A stretch of DNA of 64,000 nucleotides from assembly GCA_035652095.1 (NCBI GenBank), contig DASREM010000031.1:27736-91735 (forward strand), given 5' to 3'. Shown here in pieces: positions 25,681 to 34,514 of this stretch. Origin of the DNA: DASREM01 sp035652095 (lineage in GTDB: Bacteria; Acidobacteriota; Terriglobia; Terriglobales; Acidobacteriaceae). Position 1 is the stretch's first letter; each line of letters opens with the position of its first letter. A model generated the notes under the pieces. It had not been told where the DNA came from, did not search any database, and saw only the letters and a program-made list of their open reading frames with translations. Made by a program: the position numbers and the translations under genes.

Positions 25681-26952
25681 CGGTTTTTTCGATTCGGCTT
25701 CTGAGAAGATGTAGACGATCAGCATGCCGAGTTCGGGTTCGATCGGATGACGGTAGCGCGGGTGCGGGAAAACGAAGTAGTAGACGGCCGGGTAGGTCAG
25801 GATCAGCCAGAGAAAGAGCCACGCTCCAGGGCGCTTTTTGCGGAATGCCTGCAGCAGTCCGAAGAATGCCAGTAGCGACGAGGCCAGGAACAGCGCATTC
25901 TTTACCTCTGGCGGCGGGAACTTGGAGAGCTTGGGTATGCCTCCCCAGTAGTAGATGAAGCGCTTGAGGTCGAGCAGGGCAAAGCGTCCATAGTCGGCCT
26001 GAATGAAGGCCAGAGCTTCCTGCTTGCGCTGTTTCACATATGCAATCTCGCCGAGTTGCAGGTAGCGGCGCATCTCGTAGACGTTTTGCGAGGGGTGAAG
26101 GAATTCCATCCAGGTGCCGTCGGCGCCGGGGCCGTTGCCGAGGCGGAGTTCGGCCCCGAAGTTCGAGCGGATGAAAACAGGCTGCCCGAAAGTACGGTAG
26201 TTGCGAATCAGCCAGGGAGTGATGCAGGCGAAGAAAATTCCTGACGCCAACAGCACCCCTGCAAGTGAACGCTTGTTCTGCTTGGCGCGGCGATACCAGA
26301 TCCACAATCCTGATGCTGGAAGGAAGGCGAGCAGGGAAGTGTTGGTCAGGGGAGCGATTCCCCAGAGCAGGCCGAATTCGATCCATGGCCGCCAGCCTTC
26401 GCGATCTTCGAGGGTGAGGGTCATCCAGAAGATCACAGCCATGAACAGAGCGGCGAGGCTGGTTTCCCAGACCCAGCGCGTGCTCCAGTAGGTGACATTC
26501 GGAAGCAGCGCCCAGAGCCATGCTCCCCAGATCGCGACCTTTTCACTGAAACACTTTCTGCTGATCAGGAAGATGGGAATGCAGGTGAGGGCTGAAAAAA
26601 AGCTATTGATGGCGAGCAGGACGAGCGCAGACGCATGAGTGTAGATGCCGAACAGTCTGAAAACCCCGGCGATCAGGAATGGATAGAGCGGTGGCTCCCA
26701 GGCGGTGGGGCCACTGGGTTCATTGAAGGGATTGGAGAATCCCTGGCCGAGGGCGAGCGAGCGGCCAATGCGGCCCATTTCCCAGCCAAAGCTGAAGTTG
26801 TCGTCGAGAGTTTTGAATTTGTAGGTGTGGCCGATCAGGATGATGCCGAGCCGCAGCAGCATGGCGAGCAGCAGGATCCAGAAGAACGAGGTGCGGGCCT
26901 GGGCCCACCAGCGACGGAGGCTGGACTCTTTAGCGATCCTGGCATTTGCCAT
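25678..26952 (-). CDS. Membrane glycosyltransferase, GT39/ArnT-like (PMT_2 type)
   Basis: 424 residues with about ten hydrophobic helices. The N-terminal layout fits the GT-C fold: a first helix (SFFWILLLAMLLRLGIILIG), then a periplasmic loop holding the acidic site in FKTLDDNFSFGWEMGRIGRS and EPPLYPFLIAGVFRLFG, followed by repeated helices. Such enzymes use a polyprenyl-phosphate sugar to modify proteins or lipids on the outer face of the inner membrane. The donor and acceptor are not visible. The stop codon is supplied by a dispersed repeat, suggesting the end of the gene was redefined by repeat insertion. It is divergent from nuoB. Confidence 0.75.
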   Translation of the reverse strand: MANARIAKESSLRRWWAQARTSFFWILLLAMLLRLGIILIGHTYKFKTLDDNFSFGWEMGRIGRSLALGQGFSNPFNEPSGPTAWEPPLYPFLIAGVFRLFGIYTHASALVLLAINSFFSALTCIPIFLISRKCFSEKVAIWGAWLWALLPNVTYWSTRWVWETSLAALFMAVIFWMTLTLEDREGWRPWIEFGLLWGIAPLTNTSLLAFLPASGLWIWYRRAKQNKRSLAGVLLASGIFFACITPWLIRNYRTFGQPVFIRSNFGAELRLGNGPGADGTWMEFLHPSQNVYEMRRYLQLGEIAYVKQRKQEALAFIQADYGRFALLDLKRFIYYWGGIPKLSKFPPPEVKNALFLASSLLAFFGLLQAFRKKRPGAWLFLWLILTYPAVYYFVFPHPRYRHPIEPELGMLIVYIFSEAESKKP

Positions 26953-26998
26953 GCGGAATGCTCAGTGTACCGTGCAAGGACGTCTAAAATCCTGATTG

Positions 26999-27066
26999 AA
27001 CCACCAAGGACACGAAGCCACACTGCGAAGCTGCGCTTCGCTGGACAGCCGGGGGCGGCTGTCCCT
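26999..27066. repeat. Stacked repeats upstream of nuoB: dispersed repeat, hairpin and REP palindrome
   Basis: 26999-27023 is copy 14 of the dispersed repeat (AACCACCAAGGACACGAAGC...). 27025-27041 is a perfect seven-pair hairpin (GCGAAGC, TGC, GCTTCGC). 27043-27066 is the REP-like palindrome GGACAGCCGGGGGCGGCTGT plus CCCT. The three elements abut, so the intergenic space before nuoB is built almost entirely of repeats. Confidence 0.8.
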
Positions 27067-27152
27067 CCACGAGCGCTCCGGTACGTTGCTTTGCATTGAC
27101 ACCCACTTGGCTCCCACCTAGACTGAAAGGCTGCTTACGGTATCGAGGGCAC

Positions 27153-27713
27153 ATGGGCTGGATACAGAATAAATTCGAAAAGAATTTCCTGATCACCACG
27201 GTCGACTACGTCTTCAACTGGGCTCGGAAGTCGGCGGTGTGGCCGATGACGTTCGGTTTGGCTTGCTGCGCGATCGAGATGATTGCGTCGTCGACGGCGC
27301 GCTTTGACATTGCGCGGTTCGGGTCTGAAGTATTTCGCCCGAGCCCGCGGCAGAGCGATCTGATGATTGTGGCCGGCACCGTGACCTTGAAGATGGCGCC
27401 GGTAGTGAAGCGGATTTATGACCAGATGCCCGATCCGAAGTGGGTGATCTCGATGGGCGCCTGCTCCTCGGTAGGCGGACCGTTTAATACTTATGCCGTC
27501 CTGCAAGGCGTGGACAAGATCGTGCCCACGGATGTGTATGCCATCGGGTGCCCGCCGCGTCCGGAAAATCTCTTCTACGCGCTGCTCAAGCTGCAGGACA
27601 AGATCGATCAGATGACGCTGGCCAAGAAGCCCACCGAAGTGCGGCTCGACGAGAGCATGGTGGAGAACTTCAAGCGGCAGGTGATGATCGCGCAGACGCT
27701 GGCGCCGAAATAG
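27153..27713 (+). CDS. nuoB: NADH-quinone oxidoreductase subunit B
   Basis: 186 residues from ATG 27153, a normal NuoB length; an upstream frame to 27096 would add a divergent 19-residue tail. NuoB holds the terminal 4Fe-4S cluster N2 of complex I, at the junction with the quinone site. The four cluster ligands are visible: the adjacent Cys38-Cys39 in FGLACCAIE, Cys104 in MGACSS and Cys133 in IGCPPRPE. Flanking FRPSPRQSDLMIVAGTVT is also conserved. No other nuo gene is near: upstream is a glycosyltransferase on the other strand and downstream a Rieske protein. It is either separated from the rest of the operon or a second paralog. Confidence 0.93.
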   Translation: MGWIQNKFEKNFLITTVDYVFNWARKSAVWPMTFGLACCAIEMIASSTARFDIARFGSEVFRPSPRQSDLMIVAGTVTLKMAPVVKRIYDQMPDPKWVISMGACSSVGGPFNTYAVLQGVDKIVPTDVYAIGCPPRPENLFYALLKLQDKIDQMTLAKKPTEVRLDESMVENFKRQVMIAQTLAPK

Positions 27714-27742
27714 CACTCGGCACTCAGCATTCAGCACTCAGG
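27714..27742 (+). repeat. Short tandem repeat after nuoB
   Basis: Four imperfect copies of a seven-to-eight-base unit, CACTCGG/CACTCAG/CATTCAG/CACTCAG, directly after the nuoB stop codon. Simple-sequence origin likely; no function inferred. Confidence 0.6.
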
Positions 27743-27794
27743 AATTCGCATTTGGCGATCGGCAAGCCATGGAGATCGCCTGCCGGACAATCTC

Positions 27795-28100
27795 ATGAGA
27801 TTTACCAAACTCACATCCAAGGGAGAACTGCCTGCTGAAAATCAGGCCAAGGAATTCTCCTGTGGAGACAAGATGATCTGTGTCGCCAATGTGAATGGCG
27901 AAATTTCGGCGATGGACAATGTCTGTCTTCATCGCGGTGGGCCGCTTGGGGCGGGTGTGATCGAAGGCGGCAAGGTGGTGTGTCCCTGGCACGGCTGGAT
28001 GTGGGATCCGAAAACCGGTGAGGCGGTCCATGCCCCGGCGGCGAAAGTCCTGGTGTATCCGCTGAAGATCGAGGGCGACGACGTGCTCGTGGAACTTTGA
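27795..28100 (+). CDS. Rieske [2Fe-2S] ferredoxin-like protein
   Basis: 101 residues. It has the two Rieske cluster boxes, C44-L-H46 in VCLHRGGPL and C63-P-W-H66 in VCPWHGWMWD, with 16 residues between them, and the TGEAVHAPAAKVLVYPLKI strand that follows in dioxygenase-type ferredoxins and in NirD. It has no membrane anchor, so it is a soluble electron carrier rather than the cytochrome bc1 Rieske protein. It lies 81 bases behind nuoB on the same strand and could be co-transcribed. Its oxygenase or reductase partner is not in the window. Confidence 0.88.
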   Translation: MRFTKLTSKGELPAENQAKEFSCGDKMICVANVNGEISAMDNVCLHRGGPLGAGVIEGGKVVCPWHGWMWDPKTGEAVHAPAAKVLVYPLKIEGDDVLVEL

Positions 28101-28202
28101 CTAGCGGAACAGCACCAGGGCCACGAGGCAGATCACGCATACGGCCAGGACAATCGCTGAGAGCCGGTCACTGCTGTCGGTAGTTCCCCAGAATTTTTTC
28201 AT
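28101..28202 (-). CDS. Very small membrane protein, 33 residues
   Basis: Reads MKKFWGTTDSSDRLSAIVLA then VCVICLVALVLFR. A short polar N-terminus is followed by one membrane helix ending in a basic residue. The stop codon abuts that of the Rieske gene in convergent orientation. The ribosome site is weak (GGCGGGC). The amphipathic-then-hydrophobic layout and tight placement favour a real gene, but 33 codons is little evidence. Confidence 0.4.
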   Translation of the reverse strand: MKKFWGTTDSSDRLSAIVLAVCVICLVALVLFR

Positions 28203-28369
28203 AATGCCCGCCTGCCAGCTTCTACTTTGCGCCAGGCGCAGGACCAGCACAATGGCAACATGGTGTGATTACCTTCGTACTCACACGATCAGGGCCAGAG
28301 GCAGCTGTAAGTTGTCGGGCTTAGGCCACATGCAAACCTTGCTCCAGGAAGGCAAGTTCTGATAGCGGT

Positions 28370-29587
28370 CTAACCGAGATATCCCAGGAAGTTCTGCGGC
28401 CGGTTTTCGAATCCGGGAAATACCCTTCCCAGAGCCTTGTTGCCGAGGTGCTGTGAAACTGCTTCGCCGAGTACGCGGCGAAAGTCTGTGGTCACCGCTA
28501 GGTCGCGTCCTGCATAGAGTTGGGACGGATCCAGCCCGGGCCATCGGCCATACACTTTGCCGCCTTTTACCGGACCTCCCATAACGAACATCACTTGGGC
28601 GTAGCCGTGGTCCGTGCCGCGGGTGCTGTTTTCGCGGGCGGCGCGTCCGAATTCCGACATGGTGATGATGACGGTGTCTTCGGCGAGATCGCCCAAGTCG
28701 ATCCAGAAGGCCGAGAGCGACTGCGAGAACTCGCGCAGCATGTTCGCCATCTGTCCCTGCGTGCTGCCTTCGTTCACGTGATGATCCCATCCGCCGATGT
28801 CGGCGAAGGCAACCTGGACTCCGAGGTTGCCTTTGATCAGCTGGCAGAGCTGCTTCAGACTGTCTGCGAAACGGGTGCGCGGATAATTGGCGCCGGGCGC
28901 GGGTTTGTACTTCGCAGGGTCGGCAGACCTGAGCATCTTGACCGCCTCGAAGGCCTCCCGTTGGGTCCCGTGCAGCACGGAATCGTGCATGGCTTCGAAG
29001 CGGTCGGCGAGGGGCGCGGAATTCTTACCTTCGACTCCAACATTTGAGAGGTTGTTCAAGGCGAGCACTGGCGCGCTGCCCGCCAGAATTCGCGGGAGAG
29101 ACGGGCCAAGCGCGATGGCGCGAAGCCCTGAACCACTGTGGTCAGCTCCGCGCAGAGCGCGATTCAGCCATCCGTCGGCGGGGACGTGGACCCCGGGCAT
29201 GCCCGACTCCATGAAATCCTGGGCCTCGAAGTGCGATCGTGTCGGAACAGGAGATCCGGCAGCGTGCACGACGGCGAGATGGCGCTGTTTCCAGAGAGGC
29301 TGAAAAGTCTCCAGCGCGGGATGCAATCCGAAGAAGCCGTCCAATTCGATGAGCGACTTTCGCGGGATGTTGATGGAGGGACGCATCGCGTAATACGCCG
29401 GCTCAGCGTAAGGAACCACGATGTTCAGTCCATCGGCGGCGCCGCGCTGGAAGATGACCACCAGGCGCTTGGCTTTGGCGGACTGGGCCGCTCCCCAGGC
29501 CGTGCGCTGCACAAATGCGGGGAGGGCTGCGGTGCCGACCGCTGCCAGGGCGCCGTCACGAAGGAATACGCGACGAGTGATGGACAT
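28370..29587 (-). CDS. DUF1501 protein with Tat signal
   Basis: 405 residues. The N-terminus MSITRRVFLRDGALAAVGTA is a twin-arginine signal (TRRVFLRDG), so the protein is exported folded. The body matches DUF1501 (sulfatase-like fold): LVVIFQRGAADGLNIVVPYA near the start, the DFMESGMPG loop, VAFADIGGWDHHVNEG and the late SEFGRAARENSTRGTDHGYA motif with likely metal or phosphate-binding His and Asp. In many Acidobacteriota and Planctomycetota this family is paired with a DUF1800 or DUF1553 protein; none is adjacent here. The 86 bases upstream separate it from the HD-GYP gene on the same strand. The biochemical role is not established. Confidence 0.85.
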   Translation of the reverse strand: MSITRRVFLRDGALAAVGTAALPAFVQRTAWGAAQSAKAKRLVVIFQRGAADGLNIVVPYAEPAYYAMRPSINIPRKSLIELDGFFGLHPALETFQPLWKQRHLAVVHAAGSPVPTRSHFEAQDFMESGMPGVHVPADGWLNRALRGADHSGSGLRAIALGPSLPRILAGSAPVLALNNLSNVGVEGKNSAPLADRFEAMHDSVLHGTQREAFEAVKMLRSADPAKYKPAPGANYPRTRFADSLKQLCQLIKGNLGVQVAFADIGGWDHHVNEGSTQGQMANMLREFSQSLSAFWIDLGDLAEDTVIITMSEFGRAARENSTRGTDHGYAQVMFVMGGPVKGGKVYGRWPGLDPSQLYAGRDLAVTTDFRRVLGEAVSQHLGNKALGRVFPGFENRPQNFLGYLG

Positions 29588-29673
29588 ACGTATCGATTTT
29601 ACCTTCTCTGGAATCCAGAGAGCCGAGGAACGAGCGGCGGCAGGAGGCGGAACGCATGAAACACTGCGCGCTG

Positions 29674-30921
29674 CTATGTAAGGTAGAGACGGCCGTGGGA
29701 GATGCGGTGTTGCAGCGTGGCCGCGAGTTGGTCAATATCGGCAGGCGCGATATTGACCGGCAGGCGGTCTTCCAGCAGCGAGGGGCGTCCACTGCCGACC
29801 GCCTCGCGGCGAATCTGGACCAGCAGGGCCTGCACGGCGTTGGGATCAAACTTCTGCGGAGAGAGTCTGACGATTTCACTGAGCGTGCTGCCGACCGAAA
29901 GCGGCTCGCGGTAGGGGCGTTCGCTGGTCATGGCATCAAACGTGTCAGCCAGGCTGACGATACGCACCTGCATGGGGACTTCCTGCATTACCAGCGCATC
30001 GGGATAGCCGGTGCCATCGTTCCGCTCGTGGTGCCAGCGCACGATTTCAGGGATGCGCGGCCAGGGGAATTCGACTCCGCTGACGATTTTGTGTCCCACG
30101 ATGGTGTGGTCGGCCATCTCCCGGAACTCGTCGGCGTCCAGCGATGTAGGCTTGCCGAACAGCCGCTTGTCCACTGCAACTTTCCCGATATCGTGCAAAT
30201 AGCCGGCCGAACGCAGGGCGCCGACCTCCACCGGGTCGAGGCCCATGGCTTCGCCAATGGCCGAGGCGTAGCGGCCGACGCGGATGGAGTGGCCGTGAAT
30301 GTTGACATGCTTGACGTCAATGGCCGCGGCAAAGGCTTCCAGCGCGGTGTCATAAAAGCCATGCAGGGAAGCGAGCAGGCGCAGATTTTCAGAAACCCGG
30401 TGCGCCAGGGTCTGGCTCAGCATGTGATTATGAAGCGCCAGCGCTACGTAGGTGCAGAGGAGTTCCAATGCATCCAGGTCCTCGTCGTCGTAGAGGGCTT
30501 CCCCTTCGCGCCTGCCCAACGCCAACACGCCCACCAGTTTGCCGTGCACCTTCAGCGGCACCAGGCATTTGAACAATTCGGGAGCGACATTGCCGTTGGA
30601 ACTGAGATAAGTCTCGGAATGGCCGGGCGCAAGCACGATGGCGCTGCGGGCCGAAATCAAAGCATGGATGTGTTTGGGGAGGAGAGGGATGATCGCGGGA
30701 TCCGGCATCAGCGCAAAGCCTTCCGAGACCACTGACGTCAGCATGGAAGGCTTGTCGTTGAATGTGAACAGGACGGCCTCGCGCGCGCCCGCCGCTTGTT
30801 GAAGCGCGGAAAGCATAGTGCGCGCGGTTTGCGGAAACTCCTGCTCGGCTGTAAGTTCCGGGCCGAGATCGGAGAGCGCTTCGACGGTCCGCAGAAGCCG
30901 CCGCAAATTGTTCTTCTGCAT
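29674..30921 (-). CDS. GAF and HD-GYP domain phosphodiesterase
   Basis: 415 residues from ATG 30921. Residues about 20-180 form a GAF-like sensory domain (AREAVLFTFNDKPSMLTSVV ... VPLKVHGKLVGVLALGRR). From about 205 follows an HD-GYP domain with HSIRVGRYASAIGEAMGL, the metal-binding AGYLHDIGKVAVD, DHTIVGHKIV and the diagnostic HHERNDGTGYPDA loop. Such proteins hydrolyse cyclic di-GMP, usually to GMP; the GYP motif is intact, so activity is expected. The GAF domain probably binds a small ligand. No membrane segment, so cytoplasmic. No GGDEF gene is in the window. Confidence 0.87.
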   Translation of the reverse strand: MQKNNLRRLLRTVEALSDLGPELTAEQEFPQTARTMLSALQQAAGAREAVLFTFNDKPSMLTSVVSEGFALMPDPAIIPLLPKHIHALISARSAIVLAPGHSETYLSSNGNVAPELFKCLVPLKVHGKLVGVLALGRREGEALYDDEDLDALELLCTYVALALHNHMLSQTLAHRVSENLRLLASLHGFYDTALEAFAAAIDVKHVNIHGHSIRVGRYASAIGEAMGLDPVEVGALRSAGYLHDIGKVAVDKRLFGKPTSLDADEFREMADHTIVGHKIVSGVEFPWPRIPEIVRWHHERNDGTGYPDALVMQEVPMQVRIVSLADTFDAMTSERPYREPLSVGSTLSEIVRLSPQKFDPNAVQALLVQIRREAVGSGRPSLLEDRLPVNIAPADIDQLAATLQHRISHGRLYLT

Positions 30922-31001
30922 AGCCACGCAGGGTGGAGCAGAAACCAGAGCACAAAAAGAGTATCACGCAGCCACTTGGTTGAGCGGATTGTGAGTAGTA
31001 G

Positions 31002-31715
31002 CTAAAAGTGTTCCTTTAACTCGGAGAAGCGCTCGAGGACAAGGAGCCGCTCCGGTTCGTCCGGTGTGACGAGATCGTCGTGCTCGAGAATCCAGGTATT
31101 GCCGTGAGGAACGAAAACCGCGTTCAGGCCCGCCGCAAGCGCGGGGTTGATGTCCGATTTCGGACTGTTCCCCACCATCCAGGTAGAGTCGGCGAGCAAA
31201 GCATACTTCTCTACAACTGTTTTATAGGCGGAAACGTCTTTTTCACTGACGATCTCGACGGCGGAGAAGTATTCCTTGAGACCGGAACGCTCGATCTTCC
31301 CCGTCTGCTCGGCGATTGCACCCTTGGTGACCAGGACTAAATGATGGCGCTGGGCAAGGTAGTCGAGGGTTTCCGGCACCTTGGGAAGAATTTCCATGGG
31401 ATGGTCGGCAATGGTGTGAGCCAGCCCGTGGATGGTTTCGTGTAGCGCCGGCGTGAGCGGCTCAACCGAGAGCTTCTCAAAGGTATGAACCAGGGAATGA
31501 GCGAAGCTGTGCAGACCATATCCGTGAGTCACAATATTCTCGCGTTCGACACTGTTCAGCACCTCGCGAACCTGCGCGGGGGAGTATTCCTTGTGGTTCA
31601 GGAATGAGATGAAATCGGCGATGACTCGCTCGAAGTAGATATTGTTCTCCCACAAAGTGTCGTCGGCATCGATCAGCAGAGTCTGCGAGCCATTAAGTTG
31701 GTCCGGTCGCGGCAT
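31002..31715 (-). CDS. HAD-superfamily hydrolase
   Basis: 237 residues. Motif I is LLIDADDTLWENN (nucleophile Asp and acid/base Asp), motif II is LVLVTKG, a Lys follows in AYKTVVEKY, and motif IV is MVGNSPKSDINPALAAGLNA. The helical cap between motifs I and II (FERVIADFISFLNHKEYSPA ...) makes it a subclass I HAD like YjjG or haloacid dehalogenase. A phosphatase acting on a small metabolite is likely; the substrate is not identifiable. It lies 80 bases upstream of the HD-GYP gene on the same strand. Confidence 0.85.
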   Translation of the reverse strand: MPRPDQLNGSQTLLIDADDTLWENNIYFERVIADFISFLNHKEYSPAQVREVLNSVERENIVTHGYGLHSFAHSLVHTFEKLSVEPLTPALHETIHGLAHTIADHPMEILPKVPETLDYLAQRHHLVLVTKGAIAEQTGKIERSGLKEYFSAVEIVSEKDVSAYKTVVEKYALLADSTWMVGNSPKSDINPALAAGLNAVFVPHGNTWILEHDDLVTPDEPERLLVLERFSELKEHF

Positions 31716-31820
31716 AAAACAACATAATAAATGCCCGGTGTAGAGAAAGCCGTTGCATCAAGAATGCTGCGCCGCGATTGAGGAAAAATTCATCCAGAGT
31801 CACTGCTAAAATCGAATGAG

Positions 31821-33530
31821 ATGAAGACTTGGGCTTGTGTGTGCCTTTTTCTGTCGGTGTGTATGACCCAGCCAGTGTCAGCACAAAAACGTAAACGAAG
31901 CATGAGCGGATCGGCGGCCAAGGGCGCCGTCTCCGCGGGAATGCACGTGGCGCCCGACATCGCAGAACGGCTTGCCAAATGGCAACAGGTGCAAATGCCT
32001 TTTCATTCCAGCGGCCTGAGCGCGAACCAGCTGAAACTGGTGGAGAAACTGGTAGACGCTTCGCGCTATCTGGAGGAAATCTTCTGGCGCCAGAATGATC
32101 CCGAAGCGCTGACCATGTATCAATCGCTGCTGAGCAGCACCAGCCCCAAGGACCAGAAACTTCGCCGCTACTTGTGGATCAACGCTTCACGGTTCGACTT
32201 GCTGGACGAGAACCGGCCCTTCGTTGGGGCTCAGCCCATGCCTCCGGGACGCGGCTTCTACCCGCAAGGACTGACCCGCGAACAAATCGAGCAATACGTG
32301 AAGCAGCATCCCGAGAAGAAGGAAGAGATTTACAGTCCCACGACGGTGGTGCGCTGGCATGGAGATCAGCTGGAAGGCCTGCCCTACCACATTGCGTATC
32401 GATCGTTTCTCGAACCGGCTGCAAAGGACCTGCGCGAGGCCGCCGACCTGAGCGAGGACCCGGCGTTTGCAAACTTCCTGCGCCTACGCGCCGATGCCTT
32501 GCTGACCGACGACTACTTGAAAAGCGATTTGGCATGGGTCGATTTGAAAGATCCGAAGTTTGACATCATCTTTGCGCCGTATGAGACCTACAGCGACGGG
32601 TTGCTGGGCGTGAAAGCGACCTATGGCGGCGCCGTGCTGGTAAGGAATGCGGAGGAGAGCAAGAAGCTCGCGGTGTTTCAGAAGTACGTACCAGACATCC
32701 AGGACGCGCTGCCGCTTCCACCCGAGGACCGGCCGTCGAAGCATGGGCTGGAGACTCCCATGGAGATGATGGACGCTCCTTACCGAGTGGCCGACTTGCG
32801 GCATGGCTACCAGGCGGTGGCAGACAACCTGCCGAACGATCCCCGGGTGCACGAGCAGAAGGGAAGCAAGAAGATCTTCTTCAAGAATTTCATGGATGCG
32901 CGGGTCAATTACGTGATCGTGCCGGTTGCCAAGCACCTGATGCGTCCGGAGCAGGCCGCCAAGGTGACGGGCGAAGGGTATCTTTCGGGAACCATCCTTC
33001 ATGAAATGGCGCATGGCCTGGGACCGGCGTTTGCCAGGACAGGGGCGGGAAAGGTAACGATCCGCGAGTCGATAGGCCCCATGTTCAGCGGACTGGAAGA
33101 GGCGAAGGCCGATGCCGTGGGCATGTTCGGCTTGAAATGGCTGGTGGACCACGACGTTCTGCCCAGGAACAAGCTGGAAGAGTATTACGCGTCGTACGTC
33201 GGGGGCCAGTTCCGCACTGTCCGCTTCGGTGTGGGGGAGGCGCATGGGCAGGCGGAGATGATGGAATTCAATTTCCTGACTGAACGCGGCGCGGTGAAGC
33301 GGGAAGCTTCCGGACGATACGTGGTTGACTATCAGCGCGTGCCGGATGCCATTGCCGAACTTGCCAAGGAATTGCTGGAGATTGAAGCGACCGGGGATCG
33401 TGCGCGAGCGGAGAACTGGTTCAAGAGATACGGGACGATGCCGGCGGAGTTGAAGCAGTCGCTGAAGTCGGCGAAAGAAGTGCCCGTAGATGTGGATCCG
33501 GTGTTCTCATTCAAGGAGAAGGTTCAGTAA
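31821..33530 (+). CDS. Secreted M49-like (dipeptidyl-peptidase III-type) metallopeptidase
   Basis: 569 residues with a signal peptide (MKTWACVCLFLSVCMTQPVS). Conserved features of the DPP III-like family include FDIIFAPYETYSDGLLGVKA, a central domain, and the zinc site at about residue 394 (LHEMAHGLGPAF) with the downstream ligand glutamate in GLEEAKADAVGMF near 426. Canonical M49 enzymes have six-residue HEXXGH; this protein has five-residue HEMAH, so the zinc motif is the common HEXXH form. The overall layout and the EEAKAD box still match the M49-like relatives seen in several phyla. It is expected to release dipeptides in the periplasm or medium, but activity is not certain. Confidence 0.75.
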   Translation: MKTWACVCLFLSVCMTQPVSAQKRKRSMSGSAAKGAVSAGMHVAPDIAERLAKWQQVQMPFHSSGLSANQLKLVEKLVDASRYLEEIFWRQNDPEALTMYQSLLSSTSPKDQKLRRYLWINASRFDLLDENRPFVGAQPMPPGRGFYPQGLTREQIEQYVKQHPEKKEEIYSPTTVVRWHGDQLEGLPYHIAYRSFLEPAAKDLREAADLSEDPAFANFLRLRADALLTDDYLKSDLAWVDLKDPKFDIIFAPYETYSDGLLGVKATYGGAVLVRNAEESKKLAVFQKYVPDIQDALPLPPEDRPSKHGLETPMEMMDAPYRVADLRHGYQAVADNLPNDPRVHEQKGSKKIFFKNFMDARVNYVIVPVAKHLMRPEQAAKVTGEGYLSGTILHEMAHGLGPAFARTGAGKVTIRESIGPMFSGLEEAKADAVGMFGLKWLVDHDVLPRNKLEEYYASYVGGQFRTVRFGVGEAHGQAEMMEFNFLTERGAVKREASGRYVVDYQRVPDAIAELAKELLEIEATGDRARAENWFKRYGTMPAELKQSLKSAKEVPVDVDPVFSFKEKVQ

Positions 33531-33626
33531 GTCGCCGTCTTGCTGCGCCGGTTCTGTGCTGGGTGCGAGGTCACGCGGCTGAATTGCGCCGGGGGCGGGA
33601 TGGCGACATCACACTTTTTGTAATTC

Positions 33627-34514
33627 TCAGCCGACGAAATCTACTTTTGCTTCGAGCGGGATGATACCCGCTTTACGGCCCATGTCGAGCAGGCGGCGAA
33701 CGGCTTCGCGGCCATCCGGACCATAGTCAAGCGTTCTCTCGTTTACGTACATTCCTACGAAACGGTCGGCCAGGCTGGTATCGAGATCGCGGGCGAACTG
33801 CATGGCGTAGGAGAGCGCTTCGTCGCGATGATCGAGCGCGTATTGAATACTCTCGCGCAGCGCGGCTCCGACCTTCGACATGAGCTCCGGTCCGAGACTG
33901 CGGCGGATGGCGTTGCCGCCCAGAGGGAGGGGCAAGCCCGTCACCTTCTGCCACCATTTTCCCAGATCCACGATGCGGTACAGGCCGGACTTGTCGTACG
34001 TCAGCTGGCCTTCATGAATGATCAGTCCGGCTTCGTATTTTCCTTCCAGCACTTGCGGGATAATCTGGTCGAAAGGAACGACTTCGGTTTCAATTCCCGG
34101 AGCAAAAAGATTCAATGCCAGGTAAGCGGTGGTCAGGGTGCCGGGGACGGCGATCTTCTTGCGCTTGATTTCGTCCATGGTATAGGCACGTGCTGCCACC
34201 ACCATCGGGCCGTAACCCTCGCCCACACTGCCTCCACTCGGCAGCAGCGCGTAATTGTGCTGAATGTAAGGGTAGGCGTGGAAGGAAATCGCAGTGACGT
34301 CATACCGTCCGTTTCCCTCCCGAGCTTTCTGGTTCAAGGTTTCAATATCGCAAAGCGTATGCGTAAATCGCAGGCCGGGAACCCGGACCTTGTTCGTGGC
34401 CAGGCCATAAAACATGAAGGCGTCGTCGGAGTCCGGACTGTGCGCGACGGTGATTTCGCGAGTTTGGGGGTTGCTCTGGGTCAGCCGTTCCGACGCCGTG
34501 TCCATCGTACTCAT
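33627..34514 (-). CDS. mqnD: Menaquinone biosynthesis MqnD-like (1,4-dihydroxy-6-naphthoate synthase)
   Basis: 295 residues from ATG 34514. The frame continues upstream but overlaps bioY, and the ATG overlaps the bioY stop as ATGA. The opening ITVAHSPDSDDAFMFYGLAT is the MqnD hallmark, with FHAYPYIQHNYALLPSG and the periplasmic-binding-protein fold that MqnD shares with MqnA. MqnD converts cyclic dehypoxanthinyl futalosine to 1,4-dihydroxy-6-naphthoate, late in the futalosine route to menaquinone. MqnC (38396) and MqnA (40421) are encoded upstream on the same strand, which supports the assignment. It has no signal peptide, so it is not a transport binding protein. Confidence 0.88.
   Translation of the reverse strand: MSTMDTASERLTQSNPQTREITVAHSPDSDDAFMFYGLATNKVRVPGLRFTHTLCDIETLNQKAREGNGRYDVTAISFHAYPYIQHNYALLPSGGSVGEGYGPMVVAARAYTMDEIKRKKIAVPGTLTTAYLALNLFAPGIETEVVPFDQIIPQVLEGKYEAGLIIHEGQLTYDKSGLYRIVDLGKWWQKVTGLPLPLGGNAIRRSLGPELMSKVGAALRESIQYALDHRDEALSYAMQFARDLDTSLADRFVGMYVNERTLDYGPDGREAVRRLLDMGRKAGIIPLEAKVDFVG

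Noticed and set aside
26635..27099. 154-residue plus-strand frame running into the repeats before nuoB
   Set aside because: It is antisense to the glycosyltransferase and ends in translated REP sequence (GQPGAAVP).
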